A DNA stretch of 64,000 nucleotides from Arthrobacter sp. 35W (GTDB lineage Bacteria; Actinomycetota; Actinomycetes; Actinomycetales; Micrococcaceae). Position 1 is the stretch's first letter, and every line of letters begins with the position of its first letter. The stretch lies in contig NZ_KI519455.1 of assembly GCF_000482545.1 (NCBI RefSeq), forward strand, positions 186,001-250,000, read 5' to 3'. The notes under the pieces are model-generated. The model made no database searches. It worked only from the letters and a program-made list of their open reading frames with translations, and was not told where the DNA came from. Position numbers and translations under genes: made by a program. Of this stretch, positions 17,833 through 26,910 are shown piece by piece.

Positions 17833-19005
17833 TCAGCCCGCAAAGGCCTGCTGCTGGATGGCGATTGCCGCCGCGCCGCGGGCCCACTCGTCGAAGGCAG
17901 CCGGTGTCACCACCAGCTCCACCGGATCGGCCTCGGGGTCCCGGTCGGCGGCCAGAGCGGCCTGGACGATGGATTCAACCTGGGCAAACATGCCGATGCC
18001 CTCCCCCGCCAGCACCACCGTGTTGACCATGGCCAGGTTTGCGGCGGCGGCGATCATCCGGCCCAGTGCCCGGGCAGCGGAATCCACCACCGCCGCCGCC
18101 ACCGGGTTGCCGTCGGCGGCGAGCGCCAGCACCTCCTCATAGTCCACCGGGCGGCCCAGCGCCGCGGAGACCTGCGCACAGATGCTGGGAATGGTGAGCA
18201 TGCCGGTGGAGCAGCCGCGGTGGCCCTCCTTGCACAATGGACCATTGGGGTCCAGGGGGTAGTGCCCGCCCAGGCCCAGGCCGGCGTCGCGGGTGCGGAC
18301 CACCCGGTTGTTGATGGCGATCCCGTAGCCCACGCCGGCGCCGATGGTGAGAACCGCAAAGTTTGCCGCCGTCCGCCCCGCACCGAACCACTGCTCCGCG
18401 GCCGCGAGGGCAATGACGTCGTTCTCCACGGCCACCGGCAGACCCAGCCGCTCTTCAAGGAGGCGCCGCAGCGGGACGTGGCGCCAGCCCAGGAAGGGTG
18501 CGCGGAGCACCACGCCATGGGCGTCGACATTGCCACCGATGGAGATGCCCACGGCAGTGAGCACCCCTGAGCCGTTCCCCCGCAGCCGCTCCACCAGTTC
18601 GGCAATGGCATCGACCACCGCTTCGACGCTGTCGCCGGAAAATGCCAATTCGTCGGTGGCCAGATCCCGGGCCCGAAGGTCCGTCAGGGCGCCCAGGACG
18701 GCGCTTCCCGTCACCTTGATGCCTACAAAGTTCTGGACCGAGGCGTGCACATCCAGCAGCCGCACGGGGCGTCCCACCGAACCGTCCGCGACCAGCTCGC
18801 CCTCCACCAGTACGCCGGCATCGAGCAGCGGCTTGCTGAGCCGGGTCAGGCTGGCGGTGCTCAATCCCACCCGGCCGGCCAGCTCGCTTCGTGACAGCGG
18901 GCCGTGGATCAGGACGGTGCGGGCCAATTCGAGCGCCGATTCCGGCAGTCCGCGGGGGACGACGGCGTCGGGGGCAGTGGGGGTGCTGAGGGTGGCCATG
19001 GCCAT
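17833..19005 (-). CDS. ROK family transcriptional regulator
   Basis: Sugar-responsive repressor type, up to 390 residues. An N-terminal winged helix-turn-helix (about 22-75, LSRSELAGRVGLSTASLTRL) precedes the ROK sugar-kinase-like fold (GISIGGNVDAHGVVL, VENDVIALAAAEQWFGAG, LTIGAGVGYGIAINN). The structural zinc motif is altered: CKEGHRGCSTG has Glu where the second Cys of CxCGxxGCxE should be. It is divergent from the alpha-galactosidase operon and probably controls it (inference from position). Two ATGs are in frame, at 19005 and 18999; TAAACT ends 6 nt before the second, so translation may begin at 18999 on a leaderless mRNA. Confidence 0.9.
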   Translation of the reverse strand: MAMATLSTPTAPDAVVPRGLPESALELARTVLIHGPLSRSELAGRVGLSTASLTRLSKPLLDAGVLVEGELVADGSVGRPVRLLDVHASVQNFVGIKVTGSAVLGALTDLRARDLATDELAFSGDSVEAVVDAIAELVERLRGNGSGVLTAVGISIGGNVDAHGVVLRAPFLGWRHVPLRRLLEERLGLPVAVENDVIALAAAEQWFGAGRTAANFAVLTIGAGVGYGIAINNRVVRTRDAGLGLGGHYPLDPNGPLCKEGHRGCSTGMLTIPSICAQVSAALGRPVDYEEVLALAADGNPVAAAVVDSAARALGRMIAAAANLAMVNTVVLAGEGIGMFAQVESIVQAALAADRDPEADPVELVVTPAAFDEWARGAAAIAIQQQAFAG

Positions 19006-19011
19006 AGTTTA
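19006..19011 (-). promoter_or_regulatory. -10 box of the ROK regulator gene
   Basis: TAAACT on the minus strand, with TTGAGT as a possible -35 (16-nt spacing). The transcription start would be the A of the ATG at 18999. The box overlaps the palindrome at 19008-19028. Confidence 0.5.
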
Positions 19012-19028
19012 TTGCACCACAAAGCTAA
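19008..19028. promoter_or_regulatory. Candidate ROK operator, copy 2
   Basis: A 21-bp site with TTTATTG on the left and CAAAGCTAA on the right, matching 14 of 21 positions of the site at 19103-19123 when read on the opposite strand. It covers the regulator's own -10, which would allow autoregulation. Confidence 0.4.
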
Positions 19029-19090
19029 CTCAAGCCTCTGCATGCTATTCCAGTGGCGCTGCGGCCACATTTCCGGCCGGCAAGTGACCC

Positions 19091-19120
19091 TTGACACAGC
19101 AATTAGTTTTGCCGTAAAAA
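19091..19120 (+). promoter_or_regulatory. Promoter of the alpha-galactosidase operon (leaderless)
   Basis: TTGACA (19091-19096), an 18-nt spacer and TAAAAA (19115-19120) lie 6 nt before the ATG at 19127. The -35 is a consensus match. No ribosome site precedes the ATG, so the mRNA should start with the start codon. Confidence 0.7.
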
Positions 19121-19123
19121 TAA
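19103..19123. promoter_or_regulatory. Candidate ROK operator, copy 1
   Basis: Imperfect palindrome TTAGTTTT, GCCGT, AAAAATAA; seven of eight arm positions pair. It covers the -10 of the alpha-galactosidase promoter, so a bound repressor would exclude RNA polymerase. The ROK protein encoded next door is the natural candidate. Confidence 0.55.
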
Positions 19124-19126
19124 CTC

Positions 19127-21307
19127 ATGCCCTCTTCGCCTTCCTCCCTTGCCACCGCCGCCGAGCCCGTCGGGAAGCCCGCACCCTCCGTCATCCAGCT
19201 CCACCGCGGCGGGACCTCCGTCCTGCTGGACACCCGGACCGCAGGACTGCCCACCATCCTGCACTGGGGCCCGGACACTGGGACCCTCAGCACCCACGAA
19301 CTGGACTCGCTGGCCATCGCCGCAGCCCCGCAGCGGGTCTCCGGCGGCATTGATTCCCCCGCCCGGCTGACCCTGCTGCCGCAGGAGGCCTTTGGCTGGC
19401 AGCACTCCCCAGCGCTGCAGGGACACCGCGGCGGAACCGGCTGGGCCAGCGCCTTGTCGACGACGGCGGTCAGCGCCACCGGACACGGCGTCGCCATCAC
19501 CGCCGAGGACACGGCCGCCGCCCTGTCGTTGGTGACTGAGCTGGACGTCACCGCCGCCGGCGTCGTGCGCCAGCGCCACACCCTCACCAACAACGGCACC
19601 ACCGATTACGAACTGTCCCAGCTGGCCGCTGTCTTCCCATTGCCGCCCTCGGCCTCCGAGGTGATGGACACCACCGGGCGCCATCTGAAGGAACGCACGG
19701 CACAGCGCCGCCCGCTCACCGTGGGCGCCCACGTCCGCGAGAGCCGCCGCGGCCGCCCCGGCGCCGATGCATCCCTGCTCATGCTGGCGGGCGAGGACGG
19801 CTTCGGATTCCGCAGCGGATTGGTCCACGGCGTGCACCTGGCCTGGAGCGGAAACCACCGCCTGAGCGCCGAACGCACCATCAATGCCGACAACTTCCTC
19901 ACCGCGGGCGAGCTGCTCGCGCCGGGCGAAGCGATTCTGGCACCAGGCGAGAGCTACAGCACCCCGTGGGCGCTCGGCTCCTGGGGCCACGGTCTTGACC
20001 AGCTTTCCGCCCGCTTCCATGCGGACCTCCGCGCCCGGCCCCAGCACCCTGCCAAGCCGCGCCCCGTCACCCTCAACACCTGGGAGGCCGTGTACTTCGA
20101 CCATGACCTGGACACGCTCAAGGCACTGGCCGACAAGGCGGCCGAGGTCGGCGTCGAACGTTTTGTGCTCGACGACGGTTGGTTCAACGGCCGCCGCGAC
20201 GACACGGCCGGTCTTGGCGACTGGTTTGTCGACGCCGGCGTGTGGCCCGACGGTCTGGGACCTCTGGCGGAGCACGTCCGCTCGCTGGGCATGGAGTTTG
20301 GCCTGTGGTTTGAACCCGAGATGGTGAACCCGGACAGCGAGCTGGCCCGCAACCACCCGGACTGGATTCTGCACACCGATGGACGCTGGCCGCTTCCGGG
20401 CCGCCAGCAGCAGGTGCTCAATCTGGCCCACCCCGATTGCTACGCCTATCTGCTGGAGCGGATCGACGCGCTGCTGGGCGAGTACCCGATCGGCTACATC
20501 AAGTGGGACCACAACCGCGATCTGATGGATGCCTCCGATGCGCGCACCGGCCGGCCGGGCGTCCACATCAGCACCACGGCCCTGTACCGGCTGCTCGCCG
20601 AGCTTAAGGACCGCCACCCGGGACTGGAGATCGAAAGCTGCGCCTCCGGCGGCGCCCGCGTTGATCTCGGCATTCTGGACTTCACCGACCGCATCTGGAC
20701 CAGCGACTGCATCGACCCGATCGAACGCCTCGACAACCAGGCCAACACCGGGCTGCTGGTCCCGTACGAGCTCATGGGCGCCCACATCGGCGGACCCCGC
20801 TCGCACTCCACACACCGCCGCCACACCCTCGGCTTCATGGCGCGCACGGCCGTCTTCGGCCACCTGGGCATCGAATGGGACATCAGCGGCATCGATGACG
20901 CCCAGACCGACGAGCTGCGCTCCTGGGTCGAGTTCCACAAGGCGAACCGCGCCCTCTTCCACAGCGGCGTGAGCGTCCACGCGGACCACCCCGATGCCGC
21001 CATCGACATCCGCGGTGTGGTGGGCTCCGATTCCCGCCGCGCCATCTTCGCCTTCACGCAGCGTGAGGCTTCCACCACCTACCCCGCGGGGCGCTTTACG
21101 CTCCCTGGCCTGGGTGAGGACGCCCGTTACAGCGTCCGCCTCTCCGGGCCCCTCACCGACGATCTGGGCAACGGGCAGTCTCCGCTCGCCTGGGCCGGCA
21201 CAGACGTTGTCTTCAGCGGACGGTCGCTGGCCACCATCGGCCTTCAGGCACCCGTCCTTTTCCCCGAACACTCGGTGCTGGTCATTGTTGACCAGATCAC
21301 CGGCTAA
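19127..21307 (+). CDS. Alpha-galactosidase, GH36 family
   Basis: Cytosolic glycoside hydrolase releasing galactose from raffinose- or melibiose-type sugars; 726 residues, normal for the full-length GH36 group. An N-terminal beta-sandwich (about 1-310) is followed by the TIM barrel with NTWEAVYFDHDLDTL, FVLDDGWFNGRRDDTAGLGD, the nucleophile motif YIKWDHNRD and the acid/base region WTSDCIDPIERL. A C-terminal beta domain ends the protein. There is no signal peptide. It is the first gene of an operon with a sugar ABC importer whose genes follow at 9, 2 and -1 nt. Predicted leaderless. Confidence 0.95.
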   Translation: MPSSPSSLATAAEPVGKPAPSVIQLHRGGTSVLLDTRTAGLPTILHWGPDTGTLSTHELDSLAIAAAPQRVSGGIDSPARLTLLPQEAFGWQHSPALQGHRGGTGWASALSTTAVSATGHGVAITAEDTAAALSLVTELDVTAAGVVRQRHTLTNNGTTDYELSQLAAVFPLPPSASEVMDTTGRHLKERTAQRRPLTVGAHVRESRRGRPGADASLLMLAGEDGFGFRSGLVHGVHLAWSGNHRLSAERTINADNFLTAGELLAPGEAILAPGESYSTPWALGSWGHGLDQLSARFHADLRARPQHPAKPRPVTLNTWEAVYFDHDLDTLKALADKAAEVGVERFVLDDGWFNGRRDDTAGLGDWFVDAGVWPDGLGPLAEHVRSLGMEFGLWFEPEMVNPDSELARNHPDWILHTDGRWPLPGRQQQVLNLAHPDCYAYLLERIDALLGEYPIGYIKWDHNRDLMDASDARTGRPGVHISTTALYRLLAELKDRHPGLEIESCASGGARVDLGILDFTDRIWTSDCIDPIERLDNQANTGLLVPYELMGAHIGGPRSHSTHRRHTLGFMARTAVFGHLGIEWDISGIDDAQTDELRSWVEFHKANRALFHSGVSVHADHPDAAIDIRGVVGSDSRRAIFAFTQREASTTYPAGRFTLPGLGEDARYSVRLSGPLTDDLGNGQSPLAWAGTDVVFSGRSLATIGLQAPVLFPEHSVLVIVDQITG

Positions 21308-21316
21308 GGAGTTGCG

Positions 21317-22627
21317 ATGAACATCCCCCCGGCGCCGCCACGGCGCCTCAAGCCCTTCCGCCTCAACAGCATGGTGGGCGCCGTCGTCGCGGTGGCCCTC
21401 GCGGCCACCCTCAGCGGCTGCTCAGCGTCCGACGGCGGCAAGGTCACCCTGGATTTCTTCCAGTTCAAGCCCGAGGCCGTCAAGAACTTCCAGGGCATAG
21501 TCAGCGCGTTTGAGGCGGAGAATCCCAACATCGACATCGTCATCAACACTGCCCCCGACCCCGACACGGCCATCAGGACCCTGCTGGTCAAGGACAAGAC
21601 GCCCGATGTGCTGACCCTCAACGGCAACGGCAACTTCGCCGATTTGGCCAAGGCCTGCGTTTTCGCCGACCTCTCGGAGCTGCCTTCAGCCGCACGGGTG
21701 AAGCCCGCGGTCCAGGACATCCTCAATGGGCTGGGCACCTGCCACGGGCAAGAGACCAATGGGCTTCCCTTCGCCAACAACGCCAGCGGCATTTTGTTCA
21801 ACCCGGAAATCTTCGCCAAGTACGGCGTAACGGTCCCCCAGACCTGGGATGAGTTGATCGCCGCAGCCGACACCTTCAAGGCCAATGGCGTCAACCCCTT
21901 CTACTTCACCCTCAAGGATGCCTGGACCATCTCGCCGCCCTATGTGAACCTGGCCGGCAACCTGACGCCGCCGGACTTCTTCAAGGACATCCGCTCCCCC
22001 AAGTGGACGCCCGAGGCAGGCAGCTACAGCTTTGAAAAGAATGGTGGCGAGGCCGCTGAAAAGCTCAAGCAGCTCTTCAGCTACGCCCAGCCCGGAGCCG
22101 AGAGCGCCGGCTACAACGATGGCAACGCCGCCTTCGCCGCGGGCAAGTCCGCCATGTACCTGCAGGGCAGCTACGCCATCCCAGCCATCCGTGCGGCCAA
22201 CCCCGACGCCAAGCTGGGTTCCTTCCCCTACCCCACCACCAATGACCCGGCCAAGAACACGCTGGTCTCCGGTGTGGATGTCACCTTGGCCATGGGCCGC
22301 AACACCAAGCACCCCGTGGAAGCCAAGAAGTTCATCGAATACATGATGAGCACCCCGGTGCTGAACGCCTATGCGGCCTCTCAGTCGTCCCTGACCCCCG
22401 TCGTCGACGCCGCCCCCAGCACCGATCCGGGCCTGGCCGGCATCCAGGGCTTCTTCGCCGACGGCCGCGTGGTGGGGTTCTTCGACCACCACATCCCCGC
22501 CAGCATCCCCTTCACGGCCATCCTGCAGCAGTTCATCCTCGACGGGAAAGAGAACGAGTTCCTCTCCCGGGTGGACCATGAATTTGCCAAGGTGGCTGCC
22601 CGCACCTCATCGAACGAAGGGCAGTAG
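21317..22627 (+). CDS. Sugar ABC transporter substrate-binding lipoprotein
   Basis: Extracellular binding lipoprotein of the CUT1 (family 1) type, 436 residues. Basic N-terminus, hydrophobic stretch VGAVVAVALAATLSGC with lipobox LSGC, so lipidation at about Cys34. Periplasmic-fold marks include VTLDFFQFKPEAVKNFQGIV, TPDVLTLNGNG and FAAGKSAMYLQGSYAIPAI. The start at 21317 has AAGGAG formed by the alpha-galactosidase stop region. Probable ligands are alpha-galactosides such as raffinose, melibiose or stachyose, judged only by the first gene of the operon. Confidence 0.93.
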   Translation: MNIPPAPPRRLKPFRLNSMVGAVVAVALAATLSGCSASDGGKVTLDFFQFKPEAVKNFQGIVSAFEAENPNIDIVINTAPDPDTAIRTLLVKDKTPDVLTLNGNGNFADLAKACVFADLSELPSAARVKPAVQDILNGLGTCHGQETNGLPFANNASGILFNPEIFAKYGVTVPQTWDELIAAADTFKANGVNPFYFTLKDAWTISPPYVNLAGNLTPPDFFKDIRSPKWTPEAGSYSFEKNGGEAAEKLKQLFSYAQPGAESAGYNDGNAAFAAGKSAMYLQGSYAIPAIRAANPDAKLGSFPYPTTNDPAKNTLVSGVDVTLAMGRNTKHPVEAKKFIEYMMSTPVLNAYAASQSSLTPVVDAAPSTDPGLAGIQGFFADGRVVGFFDHHIPASIPFTAILQQFILDGKENEFLSRVDHEFAKVAARTSSNEGQ

Positions 22628-22629
22628 CC

Positions 22630-23556
22630 ATGGCTTCCCCCACCCTGTCCAAGACGGCCCCACTGCGGGCCACGGCCTCACGGCGGTCGCACCGCACCAA
22701 GGTGAACCGCACCTTCTACTGGATGGTGCTCCCGGCACTTGTCCTCTTCGTTGTCCTGCACACCGTCCCCACCGTGACGGGAATGTTCTTCAGCCTCACC
22801 AACTACGCCGGCTACGGTGAGTGGAGCTTTGTGGGGTTGGAGAACTACATCAACCTCTTCCAGGACGATCGGGTGCTCTCCTCCTATGGGTTCACCTTCC
22901 TCTTCGCCGTCACCACCACCATCGTGGTCAACGTGCTCTCGCTCTTCGTGGCGGTGCTGCTGAACTCGAAGATCAAGTTCCAGACGGCCTTCCGCGGGAT
23001 CTTCTTCATCCCCAATGTGCTCTCGGTGCTGATCGTGGGCTATGTCTTCAACTACCTGCTCTCCAACAACCTGCCGTTGATCGGGCAGGCCCTGGGCATC
23101 GATTGGCTCTCCACCTCGATCCTGGCCAACCCGGATCTGGCCTGGCTGGGCATCGTGGGTGTGACTTCGTGGCAGTCCATCGCCTTCAGCGTGATCATCT
23201 ACCTTGCCGGGCTGCAGACCGTCCCCGGCGAGCTCTACGAGGCCGCCAGCATTGACGGTGCCTCCCCGTGGCGCCAGTTCCGCTCGATCACCTTCCCGAT
23301 GATCTCCGGCTTCTTCACCATCAACATGGTCCTGGCCCTCAAGGGCTTCCTGCAGGCCTTCGACCAGATCGTCGCCCTGACCGGCGGCGGCCCCGGCACC
23401 TCCACGGAATCGGTGGCCATGGTCATCTACCGCGGCGGCTTCCAGGGCGGCGAGTACGGCTACCAGATGGCCAACTCCGTGGTGTACCTGGTGGTCATTG
23501 TGGTCCTGTCCCTGCTGCAAATGCGCACCCTCCAACGCAAGGAGGCCGACTTCTAA
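22630..23556 (+). CDS. Sugar ABC transporter permease (MalF-like)
   Basis: Inner-membrane subunit of the CUT1 importer, 308 residues, with six hydrophobic segments from FYWMVLPALVLFVVLHTVP onwards. The EAA loop that docks the ATPase reads EAASIDGASPWRQF with the expected Gly. It starts 2 nt after the binding-protein stop and overlaps the next gene by one base (TAATG). No ATPase gene is in the operon, so a shared MsmK/UgpC-type ATPase encoded elsewhere is expected. Confidence 0.94.
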   Translation: MASPTLSKTAPLRATASRRSHRTKVNRTFYWMVLPALVLFVVLHTVPTVTGMFFSLTNYAGYGEWSFVGLENYINLFQDDRVLSSYGFTFLFAVTTTIVVNVLSLFVAVLLNSKIKFQTAFRGIFFIPNVLSVLIVGYVFNYLLSNNLPLIGQALGIDWLSTSILANPDLAWLGIVGVTSWQSIAFSVIIYLAGLQTVPGELYEAASIDGASPWRQFRSITFPMISGFFTINMVLALKGFLQAFDQIVALTGGGPGTSTESVAMVIYRGGFQGGEYGYQMANSVVYLVVIVVLSLLQMRTLQRKEADF

Positions 23557-24452
23557 TGTCCGCCGTCACCAGTACCCCCAAGGCCGCCGCAGCACCGCAG
23601 AGCCCGGCCCCCGCTTCCCGGCGGCGCAAGCGCCGCCTTGACGGTGCCAACTGGCCCCTGACAGCCCTCGTGGCCGTCCTGTCGATGACCATCCTCATCC
23701 CGCTCTACTTCACGGTGGTCACGGCGCTGAAATCCCCGGACCAGCTCGGTGGCACCGGCTTCGAGCTGCCCACCAGCGTCCATCTGGAGAACTTCAGCAC
23801 GGCGTGGACGCTGACCAACTTCCCCAACGCCCTGCTCATCTCCTCCATCGTGACCGTCGCCGCCGTCGTGCTGACAATCGCGACGAACTCCATGGTGGCC
23901 TACGCCATCGCCCGCAATATGCACAGGCCCTTCTTCAAGGGGCTGTACTACTTCTTCATCGCCGCGCTCTTTGTGCCGTTCCCGATCATCATGCTGCCCG
24001 TCACCAAGGAGACGGCGCTGCTAGGTCTGGACAATCCCGTGGGCCTGTTCCTGCTCTACGCCGTCTACGGCCTCAGCTTCAACGTCTTCGTCTACACGGC
24101 CTTCATCAAGTCCATCCCGGGCGAACTGGAGGAGGCGGCCATCATGGACGGCGCCTCCGTCTGGACGACCTTCCGCAAGGTGATCTTTCCGCTGCTGACG
24201 CCGATGAACGCCACGGTGGGCATCCTGACCTGCCTGTGGGCCTGGAACGACTTCCTGCTCCCGCTGGTGATCCTCTCCAACCCGGACACCCGCACGCTGC
24301 CGCTGGTCCAGTACGTGTTCCAAAGCCAGTTCAACACGGACTACGCGACGGCATTCGCCTCGTACCTGATGGCCCTGGCGCCGTTGCTGCTCGTGTACCT
24401 GTTCGCCCAGCGCTGGGTCATCTCCGGCGTCATGCGCGGCTCCATCAAGTAG
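23556..24452 (+). CDS. Sugar ABC transporter permease (MalG-like)
   Basis: Second permease of the importer, 298 residues, about six helices. A Pro/Ala-rich, then basic, cytoplasmic N-terminus (PASRRRKRRLDGANW) leads into the first helix. The EAA loop reads EAAIMDGASVWTTF. The ATG shares its A with the stop of the preceding gene. It is the last gene of the operon; a strong terminator follows. Confidence 0.94.
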   Translation: MSAVTSTPKAAAAPQSPAPASRRRKRRLDGANWPLTALVAVLSMTILIPLYFTVVTALKSPDQLGGTGFELPTSVHLENFSTAWTLTNFPNALLISSIVTVAAVVLTIATNSMVAYAIARNMHRPFFKGLYYFFIAALFVPFPIIMLPVTKETALLGLDNPVGLFLLYAVYGLSFNVFVYTAFIKSIPGELEEAAIMDGASVWTTFRKVIFPLLTPMNATVGILTCLWAWNDFLLPLVILSNPDTRTLPLVQYVFQSQFNTDYATAFASYLMALAPLLLVYLFAQRWVISGVMRGSIK

Positions 24453-24470
24453 CTGCACCGGACGTGCAAA

Positions 24471-24512
24471 AAGGGCTGGGCCCCTGCCAATTGGCAGGGG
24501 CCCAGCCCTTTA
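24471..24512. terminator. Bidirectional terminator between permease and ino1
   Basis: A perfect 19-bp stem (24471-24489 with 24494-24512) with loop AATT. The arms begin with AAA and end with TTT, and CAAAAA precedes the hairpin, so U-tracts exist on both strands for the two convergent units. Confidence 0.85.
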
Positions 24513-24538
24513 GCGGAATTCTTCTTCAGCGCCTGTTC

Positions 24539-25624
24539 CTAGCGCTCGATGTCGCCGCGGATGAAGGCCTCGACCTTTTCCTTGGCGATGTCATCGTTGT
24601 ACTGCTCCGGCGGGGACTTCATGAAGTAGCTGGAGGCGGACAGGATGGGGCCGCCCACGCCGCGGTCCATGGCGATCTTGGCCGCACGGATGGCGTCGAT
24701 GATGACACCGGCGGAGTTGGGGGAATCCCAGACCTCCAGCTTGTACTCCAGGGACACCGGGGCATCGCCGAAGTTGCGGCCCTCAAGGCGCACGAAGGCC
24801 CACTTGCGGTCGTCCAGCCAGGCCACGTAGTCGCTCGGGCCGATGTGGACGTCGTCGGCGTGCAGCTCGGCCTCGACGTTGGAGGTGACGGCCTGGGTCT
24901 TGGAGATCTTCTTGGATTCCAGGCGGTCGCGCTCCAGCATGTTCTTGAAGTCCATGTTGCCGCCGACGTTGAGCTGGTACGTACGGTCCAGCGTCACACC
25001 GCGGTCTTCGAAGAGCTTCGCCATGACGCGGTGCGTGATGGTGGCACCGATCTGGCTCTTGATGTCATCGCCCACGATGGGAACACCGGCGGCGGTGAAC
25101 TTGTCGGCCCACTCCTTGGTGCCGGCGATGAAGACCGGCAGAGCGTTGACGAAGCCAACGCCGGCGTCGATGGCCGCCTGGGCGTAGAACTTGGCGGCGT
25201 CCTCGGAACCGACGGGGAGGTAGCAGACCATCACGTCGACGGCGGCTTCACGCAGGGCGGCAACGATGTCGACGGGCTCGGCGTCGGACTCCACGATGGT
25301 CTCGCGGTAGTACTTGCCCAGTCCGTCAAGGGTGTGCCCGCGCTGGACGGTGACGCCCAGATTCGCGACGTCGGCAATCTTGATGGTGTTGTTCTCGCTG
25401 GCGCCGATGGCGTCCGAGAGATCCAGGCCCACCTTCTTGCTGTCCACGTCGAACGCGGCAGCAAACGTCACGTCATTGACGTGGTACTTGCCAAACTCGA
25501 CATGCATGAGTCCGGGCACCGTGGCCTGCGGGTCTGCATTCTGGTAGTACGTGACGCCCTGTACCAGCGATGCGGCACAGTTCCCCACTCCAACAATGGC
25601 AACCCGAATAGGATGATTGGACAC
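24539..25624 (-). CDS. ino1: Inositol-3-phosphate synthase (myo-inositol-1-phosphate synthase)
   Basis: NAD-dependent conversion of glucose 6-phosphate to inositol phosphate, the precursor for mycothiol (with MshA) and phosphatidylinositol lipids. 361 residues, matching the short actinobacterial form. The NAD loop is [51 protein letters not shown] and [16 protein letters not shown] are conserved. The GTG at 25624 has AAGGAG at good spacing. The likely promoter is TAGAAT at 25741-25746, giving a leader of about 110 nt. Confidence 0.96.
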   Translation of the reverse strand: MSNHPIRVAIVGVGNCAASLVQGVTYYQNADPQATVPGLMHVEFGKYHVNDVTFAAAFDVDSKKVGLDLSDAIGASENNTIKIADVANLGVTVQRGHTLDGLGKYYRETIVESDAEPVDIVAALREAAVDVMVCYLPVGSEDAAKFYAQAAIDAGVGFVNALPVFIAGTKEWADKFTAAGVPIVGDDIKSQIGATITHRVMAKLFEDRGVTLDRTYQLNVGGNMDFKNMLERDRLESKKISKTQAVTSNVEAELHADDVHIGPSDYVAWLDDRKWAFVRLEGRNFGDAPVSLEYKLEVWDSPNSAGVIIDAIRAAKIAMDRGVGGPILSASSYFMKSPPEQYNDDIAKEKVEAFIRGDIER

Positions 25625-25740
25625 GGAACTCCTTCTAAATCTGCACAAGGGCCCGGCCAGCATTCAATGTGGTGTCTTACCGCAGTTCGCCGCAGTCAGC
25701 GGCGCGCTTCCGGACCTGGCGCCCGATTGGCGCCCTCTTC

Positions 25741-25746
25741 ATTCTA
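25741..25746 (-). promoter_or_regulatory. Candidate -10 box of ino1
   Basis: TAGAAT on the minus strand, about 115 nt before the ino1 start, directly after the aldo/keto reductase hairpin. The predicted leader holds GCCGC/GCGGC and two GGCGCC hexamers 5 bp apart. No clear -35. Confidence 0.4.
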
Positions 25747-25748
25747 GC

Positions 25749-25788
25749 CAACAGTGCCCGGGGTGGATTTGTTCCCCGAGCACTGTTG
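25749..25788 (-). terminator. Hairpin downstream of the aldo/keto reductase
   Basis: CAACAGTGC (25749-25757) pairs with GCACTGTTG (25780-25788), with an inner CGGGG/CCCCG stem. It lies 28 nt after the stop; no good U-tract on the minus strand. Confidence 0.5.
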
Positions 25789-25816
25789 CGTTCATCCGTC
25801 AAGAGGAACGGGTTAT

Positions 25817-26851
25817 CTACTTGCCCCAGAGATTGATGTCTGATTCGACGGCGAACTGGTCGATCGCCGTCAATTCCTCGCTGCTGAAGGCCAGGTTGTC
25901 CAGAGCGGCCAGGTTGTTTTCCAGCTGCGCCACGCTGGAGGCCCCCACCAGAGCAGAGGTGACGGGAGTCCCCTTGGGCTGGTCGCGGAGGATCCAGGCG
26001 ATGGCCATCTGTGCCAGCGACTGGCCGCGGCCCGCGGCAATGCTGTTCAGCCCGTGCACGCGCTCCATGGTTTCCTCGGTGAGGTTGGAGTCGGAGAGGA
26101 AGCGGGCCTTGGCCGCCCGCGAATCAGCCGGCACGCCCTTGAGGTACCTGTCGGTCAGCAGGCCCTGCGACAGCGGCGAGAACGCGATGGAACCGGCGCC
26201 AACGCTTTCCAGCGCCTCGTAGAGGTTGGGCGTGCCGTTCTCGGTCCAGCGGTTCAGCATCGAGTAGGACGGCTGGTGGATCAGCAGCGGGGTGCCCAGT
26301 TCCTTCAGGATCCGGGCCGCCTCGATGGTCTGCTCGGGCGTGTAGGAGGAAATGCCGGCGTAGAGGGCCTTGCCCGAGCGCACTGCGTAGTCCAGAGCCC
26401 CCATGGTCTCCTCCAGCGGAGTCTCCGGGTCCGGGCGGTGGCTGTAGAAGATGTCCACGTAGTCCAGGCCCATCCGGCCCAGGGACTGGTCCAGGGAAGC
26501 CAGCAGGTTCTTGCGGGAGCCCCACTCGCCGTACGGGCCAGGCCACATGTAATAGCCGGCCTTGGTGGAGATGACGAGCTCATCGCGGTACGGAGCGAAG
26601 TCGTCCTTGAGGTGGCGGCCAAAGTTCGTCTCGGCGGAACCGTCCGGCGGGCCGTAGTTGTTGGCCAGGTCGAAGTGCGTGACGCCCAGGTCGAAGGCAC
26701 GGCGCAGGATGTCGCGCTGCTCGTCGAAGCGCTTGTCATCGCCAAAGTTGTGCCACAGACCCAGGGAGATGGCGGGGAGCTTGAGTCCACTGCGGCCAAC
26801 GCGTCTGTAGGGCATGTTTTCGTAGCGGTTTTCCGCGGCGTGGTAGGTCAT
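25817..26851 (-). CDS. Aldo/keto reductase, YghZ / Kv-beta-like
   Basis: NADPH-dependent reductase of the AKR14/Kv-beta group, 344 residues; relatives reduce L-glyceraldehyde 3-phosphate and methylglyoxal. The catalytic tetrad shows in HFDLANNYGPPDGSAE (Asp, Tyr) and ISTKAGYYMW (Lys), and the next His in DIFYSHRPDPETPLEE. The cofactor end is TSALVGASSVAQLENNLAAL. The ATG at 26851 is chosen; AGGATG lies upstream, and CAGGAT 6 nt before it is a weaker -10-like box. It stands between ino1 and nnrE on the same strand. Confidence 0.9.
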   Translation of the reverse strand: MTYHAAENRYENMPYRRVGRSGLKLPAISLGLWHNFGDDKRFDEQRDILRRAFDLGVTHFDLANNYGPPDGSAETNFGRHLKDDFAPYRDELVISTKAGYYMWPGPYGEWGSRKNLLASLDQSLGRMGLDYVDIFYSHRPDPETPLEETMGALDYAVRSGKALYAGISSYTPEQTIEAARILKELGTPLLIHQPSYSMLNRWTENGTPNLYEALESVGAGSIAFSPLSQGLLTDRYLKGVPADSRAAKARFLSDSNLTEETMERVHGLNSIAAGRGQSLAQMAIAWILRDQPKGTPVTSALVGASSVAQLENNLAALDNLAFSSEELTAIDQFAVESDINLWGK

Positions 26852-26910
26852 GTCTTCATCCTGCCACCTCCACGACGGTGCTCTTGGACTAAGTCGGATA
26901 GTGTCGGCCG

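Noticed and set aside
19103-21271. A 722-codon open frame on the minus strand opposite the alpha-galactosidase
   Set aside because: Shadow frame. The GH36 catalytic motifs on the plus strand leave no doubt about the coding strand.
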